Positions 58,701 to 64,000 of a stretch of 64,000 nt of DNA are shown in pieces. The stretch is taken from the NCBI GenBank assembly GCA_019614645.1, contig JABWDB010000012.1, forward strand, positions 6,014,001-6,078,000. The letters run 5' to 3'. The translations under genes were made by a program, and so were the position numbers. Each line of letters starts with the position of its first letter. The first letter of the stretch is position 1. The notes under the pieces are model-generated. The model worked only from the letters and a program-made list of their open reading frames with translations. It had not been told where the DNA came from and made no database searches. Source of the stretch: Stratiolaelaps scimitus. Lineage: Eukaryota; Arthropoda; Arachnida; Mesostigmata; Laelapidae.

Positions 58701-59559
58701 GGGCATATAACTACCACATGCATACACAACCTGCTGCTGCAGTTCTAGCACCACGCAGACCTCCCATCGCTCTCTCTCTCTCCCTCTCTCACAGCCTTCT
58801 TCTCTCGTTCCTCTCTCTATCTGTATATCTATCTACCAATTGTATATATATATATATATCTTGTGTGCCCCGTCGACAGGAGGTCTGGCAAACTCCTCCT
58901 AGCCTACTCGTCCCATCGAAATCTTCAGAGACGTCCGACTCTCACTGTTCTCCTCGTATCAGTAAAAAAAATTCGTCCACTTCTTCGTCTACTTGTAGCG
59001 CAAGTTCATTCATAAGTGGACGACGTTGTCTACCTAGGTGGATAATTCTATTATTTGTTCTTATTTTTTTGCCTGTTCTGTCCGTGTCTACGTGGGCTTA
59101 ATTTTTTGTTGAACGGACGACTCACACACACACACACACGAAATTCGCTTATTTGACGTTGTCATATCTCAAGCGCAATATTGCTAGTGGCAGATTGACT
59201 TCATCCATCCAATTGCACCAGGGATGTCATTCAGCATTTCTCTCGGCGTTCGCACATCCTGTATCGGCTATATATCGTAGACAATTTGCAGCATTTTCTT
59301 CTATTCGATTGCTATATCAGCAGTTGGCATGTCTATCCCATTAATTATTGTGTTACTATTATTATTATAACTATTATTATCGTTATTGTCGTAATTGAAT
59401 ACAGTCTTCCACTTCATCTTAGGTATTATTCCTCGTCCGTGTGTTTGTATTATGATGATAGCTCAGATACAAGCTAAGTAGCATGCGCTGGCTACGCGGG
59501 AGGGGAGGGGGGCGTTTGCGCTCGTACGACCTCGTTCGCGTTCCTCATCATCATTATTG

Positions 59560-61073
59560 TCGTTGTTATTATTAGTTATTTATTTGTTTATTTATTTATT
59601 TAGTTAGTTAGGCATACATTACGGTTTTCATTGCACAGCATACCTACAAATGTTGACTTAAGAGAGATAGATAGCGAAGAGAGAGGAAGGGAGAGAGGGA
59701 GGAGATATATATCTCTAATAATGGCAGGAACTCGTCTCGCTGTTGGCTTTATTAGACCAATTTATTCAATTTCGGTGACTTGTGCCTAACACTGCCTGTC
59801 TGTCTGCCGTGTCGCTGAGCGGCGGAGAGTTGTCAGAGTTGTCTGTCGCATTCATGATCTGGAAAATGTGCAACGAATTTCGACTGAAACAAATCCCTGC
59901 ACCGTGACCGTTGGACTGGGGGGCTGGGGGAGCCTATGTACTCGAGTACAAAATACAAATCGTAGACATTCGAGATGGTGTAGACACGCGACGCCGAATT
60001 ATGAAGATTGACACACGCTGTTTAGTAGTTTGTCACACACGCGTTTCTCAGCCGCGAATCCTCGGCGACGGATACGATCCGGTTTTCATGTCGTGTGGGT
60101 TACTTGAACGACAGCATGTGTCCGTGTAGCTTTTACCGAGTACAGGAGGTGATAGACGGGTAAACGCCAAAGTGGCGAAACATTATAATCAATCAATGTG
60201 ATACAGCAAATTCGCTCCATATAGCTCCATACAGCTTACTATATATATATATATATCTGAAGCGTCCACACAGAGGGTGGAGATCACCGGACAATTAGCG
60301 AATTCGATGTGTTAGATGAAGCTAGTCTCCAGTACGAGGCGGATCATACCGAGATCATCACCGATTCGTTACTTGCTCTAGCATTTCGTGCGTCTCATTT
60401 TGCGATTTACAGCCGCATATCGAGGCCACGCTCGGATCGGTGTACACTATCGGGGGGAGGGGCGGGGGGGGAAGATACAGAAACTAATAGCAATATGGGA
60501 ATCGAACTGCTTTCTGCTTGAGTTGCATCTAATCGTTGGATTTCTCATGTTGATAGACTGGTTATGCATACATGTCTGCTACACTTGCTGTGGCTGATAA
60601 GCCGTTGGAAAATCGCAGGCCGCACTACGGAGATCAGCTGTCGCGTCAGCGACACCCGGTCGACCTGGCCGACGTTTGCGGTCATCCGTTTTTGCAGGAC
60701 GATTAATAAGACGATTATTTGTATCAGCAGTACTGTTATTTGTCTCTTGTAGCGTTAGCGTTGTCTGCGAGACCATATCACGCCAGCCTGGCCCCTCAGA
60801 GCGCGAAAGAGAAATTTCGGAGCAGCAGTCAAGGCGGCGCAATCGGCCTGATCCACGGGAGGCGATTGCTCTTGTACAATAGCAAGGTCTACATCTATTG
60901 CAGAGAGTCAGTTAAAGTTTCGGTCCGCTGACGTTAGCCCGTTGGCGTCCTAACCATCTGCTTGATGGGAATCCCCCTCCTCGAGTAAGCTGGCGAGATA
61001 GTCCAGGCCACTGTTGTGGACTCCGGGGCCACATATCGGAGCACGCCTCGCTCCGACATCTCGTCTCGCATCA
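59560..61073 (-). other. Probable 3' UTR of the EF-hand gene
   Basis: Downstream of the stop on the minus strand there is no coding frame I can support. AATAAA on the minus strand is present at 59753-59748 and in the TTTATT repeats near 59580-59605. A (TA)n run lies at about 60238-60256. Confidence 0.35.
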
Positions 61074-61231
61074 CTACTCGTACTGACTAAGCAACGCCTT
61101 GCGGATCCAGGGGTCTGTTTTGAAGCCTTCACAAAACTCTTCTCTCGAGATCCGCGCGTCGGAGTCTGAGTCGAGTTTTGCGAACAGCTGGTCGACCCTC
61201 CGCGACACCGGGTCACCTTCCGTCGCCTTGC
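61074..61231 (-). CDS. Last coding exon of a neuronal calcium sensor-type EF-hand protein
   Basis: The minus-strand exon starts after a good acceptor (ATCTTTGAACTTTCAG, bases 61247-61232) with two bases of a codon and ends at TAG 61076-61074. It codes for about 52 residues: EGDPVSRRVDQLFAKL, then an EF-hand loop DSDSDARISREE with acidic residues at positions 1, 3, 5 and Glu at 12, then FCEGFKTDPWIRKALLSQYE. The pattern RVD..F...D.(D)xD..(I/L)S.EEF.EG.K.DP.I..AL is that of the fourth EF-hand and C-terminus of the recoverin/frequenin/neurocalcin family, which sense calcium in neurons at membranes. The loop has Ala where Gly is usual at position 6. Earlier exons (N-terminus and EF1-3) were not found up to 64000, so the gene is partial here. 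Which subfamily it is cannot be said from one exon. Confidence 0.82.
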
Positions 61232-62888
61232 CTGAAAGTTCAAAGATAATTATTAGCATATATGAAACAGATGAATCGGAGGAGGGTTATTGTTTATCTT
61301 GCAGAAAAACAAATGTATATAATAAATGCCAGTTCAACGTGGCAATGCCACATGGCGATTGTGCCGAGACCCTTTCGCAGTATTTCTTTCTTCGCAGGCA
61401 CCGAAAAAAACAGGCTCATTTTCCTTTTTAGGAATAGGGAGGGGGATTCCTTTAGATATGCCTTGCAATTGGAGGAGACAGGTGGATGCACGCACGGGCT
61501 CCATCCCCGCCGTTGCACATACACAAGACGATAATGGGAAGTTTATGAGAAAGCCCTTAGCCAACCCCTTAGCCAAATTCGGCCATTTCCCAGCCGAGCG
61601 CTTTTGCGCAAGCCACACCCTTCCAAGGAGATTACGGTTGAACGTAGCTACCGTAACACGGCTTCATAATAGGCCCCCACGTGGACAATGCAAGGGGGTC
61701 ATCGAGGGGGTGGCCTGCTACGGGTGCTAACCATCAGTCCTATCGATCAGAGGGGTCAGGAATATGCGCGCGTTCTCTGACATTTTGTCGTTCCGTGCGC
61801 TGTCGGACCGGATCAGCTAGTGACGGACGTTTGGAGAGATCGACGGACCCCGAATTCTGTTTCGTCGCGCCAACTCGTTGAAATTCCCAGCACGGCTGCG
61901 GCCCTGCCCTAAGAGGAGCGGGGTAAGAGGTCTCGTTTCATTTAACGTGTTATTAGCGAAATTATTTCGCGTACGCGGCAGCGTGGTGAGTGAGCAGGTC
62001 GTCGTCGTCGCTGTCTCCAGGTGTACGATGATTACTGCTCGCCGATGTTGGGCGGCAAGAAGTTAGGTGAATTTGTTACACCCATGATTAATTGGACCGG
62101 CGCTGCTTCGATGAACAATTTCGCAGTTAAACATTCGGCTAGCTAAAAGTGCACGGCTACCACCTATGACGGTGCGCTCAGGCGGGGAGACTAGCAGACA
62201 CGTTCGGTCGGTGGATGACACTGCGGAGCCCAGCACGACTTGTGTGCTAGCTATTCTGACATCCCCGGTGTTGATCGGACATTGTCACACGATCGGATGT
62301 AATGTTTTGCCTTGCACAAAGCTGGTGATTGGTAACGGTGATTAGTTGTTGTTACTGTTGTTGCTGTTACATCGTAAGTAGCGTGGGGTGACTATTGTTG
62401 ATGTATTATCACTATAATCGCTGTAATCAATTGCACTTAGCTAGGTTCTCTGTATAATTCAGTCCAGCTCAGGATTGCACGTTGGCCTTGCGATGCCAGT
62501 ACACAGTGTGGCATTTTATCGACACACGAGCCGATTGGCAGAGACGAGGCGTGGGGCAGCGAACACAGTCGTTTAGTCCAGTGACCCAAGTTCGATGTCG
62601 CGCAGCTCGATACTGGACCGAGGATGTTCGAAGGCGCGATTGACTCAGGGAGAATTGCTGCGGAGAGATTGCGAAACTGCTATCTTTCGGGCATCTCACG
62701 AGACGTACGCTGTGCAAACATTTAAACGACGAAATCATGCAAATCATCGACACATGCGATAATCAGTAGATTTCCAGCTGACAAATAATGTAATGCGCAC
62801 ACGTCGCGCCGTCGATAGCGACTCGTATGGGTATTAGGCACTCACGAACAGGGGTTTCATTGGCAGCCAGGACTTGGAAATTGCTGGG

Positions 62889-63036
62889 TTAAGGTTTATT
62901 GGTTTATTAAAAGAGCTGCAACTTTACAATGCTTAAGCTCTCTTATATGTCATTATCACACAGCAGGGTTCGAACCTGCACACTCTGGCTTCCGATAGCC
63001 AGAGACTTAGCCTTTCAAGCCATCGAGCTGACAGGC
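62889..63036 (-). mobile_element. SINE family A, best preserved copy
   Basis: On the minus strand the head reads like a tRNA of Leu/Ser type: GGCTTGAAAGGCTAAG (A-box region), an 8-bp anticodon-like stem (TCTGGCT..AGCCAGA), and GCAGGTTCGAACCCTGC, a perfect T-arm with B-box. The tail has GTGTGATAATGACATA, CTTAAGCATTGTAAA, GTTGCAGCTC and AATAAACC. The 5' end does not pair with the bases after the T-arm, so it is a retroposon rather than a working tRNA gene. Confidence 0.8.
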
Positions 63037-63738
63037 CGATGAACACTTACGTTGGCTAGGCATTCTTAACCGCCCTGCAGGCAAATGCTTCCAACGTTCG
63101 GCCAAGTCTTAGTGGCGAGTATAGCGCGAGTGCCACCATCTCGGCAGCAGTGTCCCAGCAGCACTCGTTTCCAGGTCACCAATCCACCTTCATATCCAGT
63201 CTCGGTCCAGGACCCCAGCAGCCTTATATTTTTCCCGGCAGATCCATCTGCATCACCGTCGTTCTGCCATTGTCGTTCCTCTTCGTTTGCCCCAAGCTCT
63301 GGACAGGACACCTGGTTACCACTGCAACGCCTGCCTGCACCTACCCACCTAGTTTGTTCGTCTCTTCGGCAAGAGCGCGGCCCCTTTGACCAAGGGAACA
63401 CTCGCCACCGAGCCCCGACCACGCTGACACACCAACACACGCGTTCACGAAAAATTGCCCGGTACCCTGTATTTTAACTAACAGAAGTTAACATTGGCCA
63501 ACTATTTAGTATTGCGTCCCTCACTCCGGCTCGCCATATCCCTCAATTTCTCGTGTTCTGCATCGAGGAGCCGCTCTATACCACAAGTCCATTAGACGTT
63601 CCGCCTAACTGGCTGGCTGGCTAGCGAACGAACAAACGCTCGCTCGTAGCAACCGCTAGAGAGAGGTTTTCGGGCTGACTCTCAGCCAACGTTTAACGTC
63701 CAACCGCTACAGTAGCAACCGCTACCGTTGCGCCAACT

Positions 63739-63784
63739 AACGCTGAGCCACAGGCCACCAGGAAACGCTGAGCCACAGGCCACC
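63739..63784 (+). repeat. Two direct copies of a 21-bp unit, 25-bp period
   Basis: AACGCTGAGCCACAGGCCACC occurs at 63739-63759 and 63764-63784. Nearby GTAGCAACCGCTA occurs at 63646-63658 and 63712-63724. Confidence 0.9.
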
Positions 63785-64000
63785 TGGTTCGTGCCAGTCG
63801 TTGCGGGCATCTTGTTTAGACAACAGCTGGGCAAGTCGCGGATAGTGGCTACGAGAGCGAGCGTTGCGCCGATTGCGTAGAGTTACATTACGATGTCAGG
63901 CAATCGCTACGCGGCAGCCGTTCTGCTCTAGGCCGGGGTCAGGGACGCCTTGCCAACAACCGTTTTCTCGAAGGCCGAACGGAGAGCCTTGGCGGTGCAC

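Larger units (their letters stand above)
53491..59500. other. Intergenic, no gene seen
   Basis: Contains TA arrays (53612-53636, 53878-53963, 57770-57785, 58842-58859), a family B repeat (55590-55760) and AAT runs. Open frames such as 56931-57239 and 58718-59101 show no known domain; the latter begins in a CT-repeat. Confidence 0.65.
61232..64000 (-). other. Upstream intron of the EF-hand gene or flank
   Basis: No further EF-hand exon is recognised on the minus strand. It contains SINE A (62889-63036), a family B core (63668-63687) and short direct repeats at the window end. Open frames at 63066-63477 on both strands have no known domain. Confidence 0.45.

Noticed and set aside
58718..59101. 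A 127-codon frame with a hydrophobic end resembling a membrane segment
   Set aside because: It starts in a CT microsatellite and passes through a TA array; no domain or splice support.
62960..63036. A functional tRNA gene on the minus strand
   Set aside because: The T-arm and anticodon-like stem are good, but no 7-bp acceptor stem can be formed and a SINE tail follows.

Overview
This is animal nuclear DNA: genes split by GT-AG introns, very many (TA)n, (GA)n and AAT-type microsatellites, homopolymeric Q/N/S/H tracts inside coding exons, and dispersed short tRNA-derived repeats. Introns are short (about 140 bp to 5.6 kb) and exon codons are GC-leaning while intergenic DNA is AT-rich. I read it as an arthropod, possibly a chelicerate such as a parasitiform mite, but nothing in the window fixes the species. 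No prokaryotic gene, operon or CRISPR array was seen.

The main content is one plus-strand gene, a homeodomain-interacting protein kinase (HIPK), which I could assemble across 15 coding exons from an ATG at 21090 to a TAG ending at 38927. Every junction has GT..AG borders and the phases agree throughout, giving 1779 codons plus stop. Coding exons 1-3 make a long low-complexity N-terminus (Q, N, S, H, G runs), exons 4-8 the kinase domain, exons 9-15 the HIPK C-terminal half, with the VPVSVVEQ-type motif, the KRVKENTPPK nuclear-localisation motif, the acidic SUMO-interaction motif VITISSDSDDE and a short terminal exon starting VNQP. A second possible start is an ATG at 29929 directly upstream of exon 3; it would give a 1178-residue protein close to vertebrate HIPK length.

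Bases 1 to about 20540 hold no exon I can support; they are probably the 5' flank, untranslated exons and/or a first intron of HIPK, and contain microsatellites, a 32-bp palindrome and short interspersed repeats. From 38928 to about 42400 is the likely 3' UTR or flank of HIPK, ending near a perfect 24-bp hairpin and an AATAAA. From 42.4 to 59.5 kb is microsatellite-rich intergenic DNA with a GC-richer patch (50.4-52.7 kb) holding two strong hairpins, and a degenerate purine-rich minisatellite (52.9-53.5 kb).

At 61074-61231 on the minus strand is the last coding exon of an EF-hand protein of the neuronal calcium sensor (recoverin/frequenin) type; its other exons lie at higher coordinates, outside the window or unrecognised. 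The two genes are therefore convergent (tail to tail), with about 22 kb between stop codons.

Two dispersed repeat families are visible: a tRNA-derived SINE with a conserved 3' tail (at least five copies, both orientations) and a shorter repeat with a palindromic GCTGA-NNN-TCAGC core (at least seven copies). Inside the third HIPK intron-sized gap (28.9-29.9 kb) the minus strand carries several short protein-like reading frames broken by stops, which may be a degraded gene of unknown origin.
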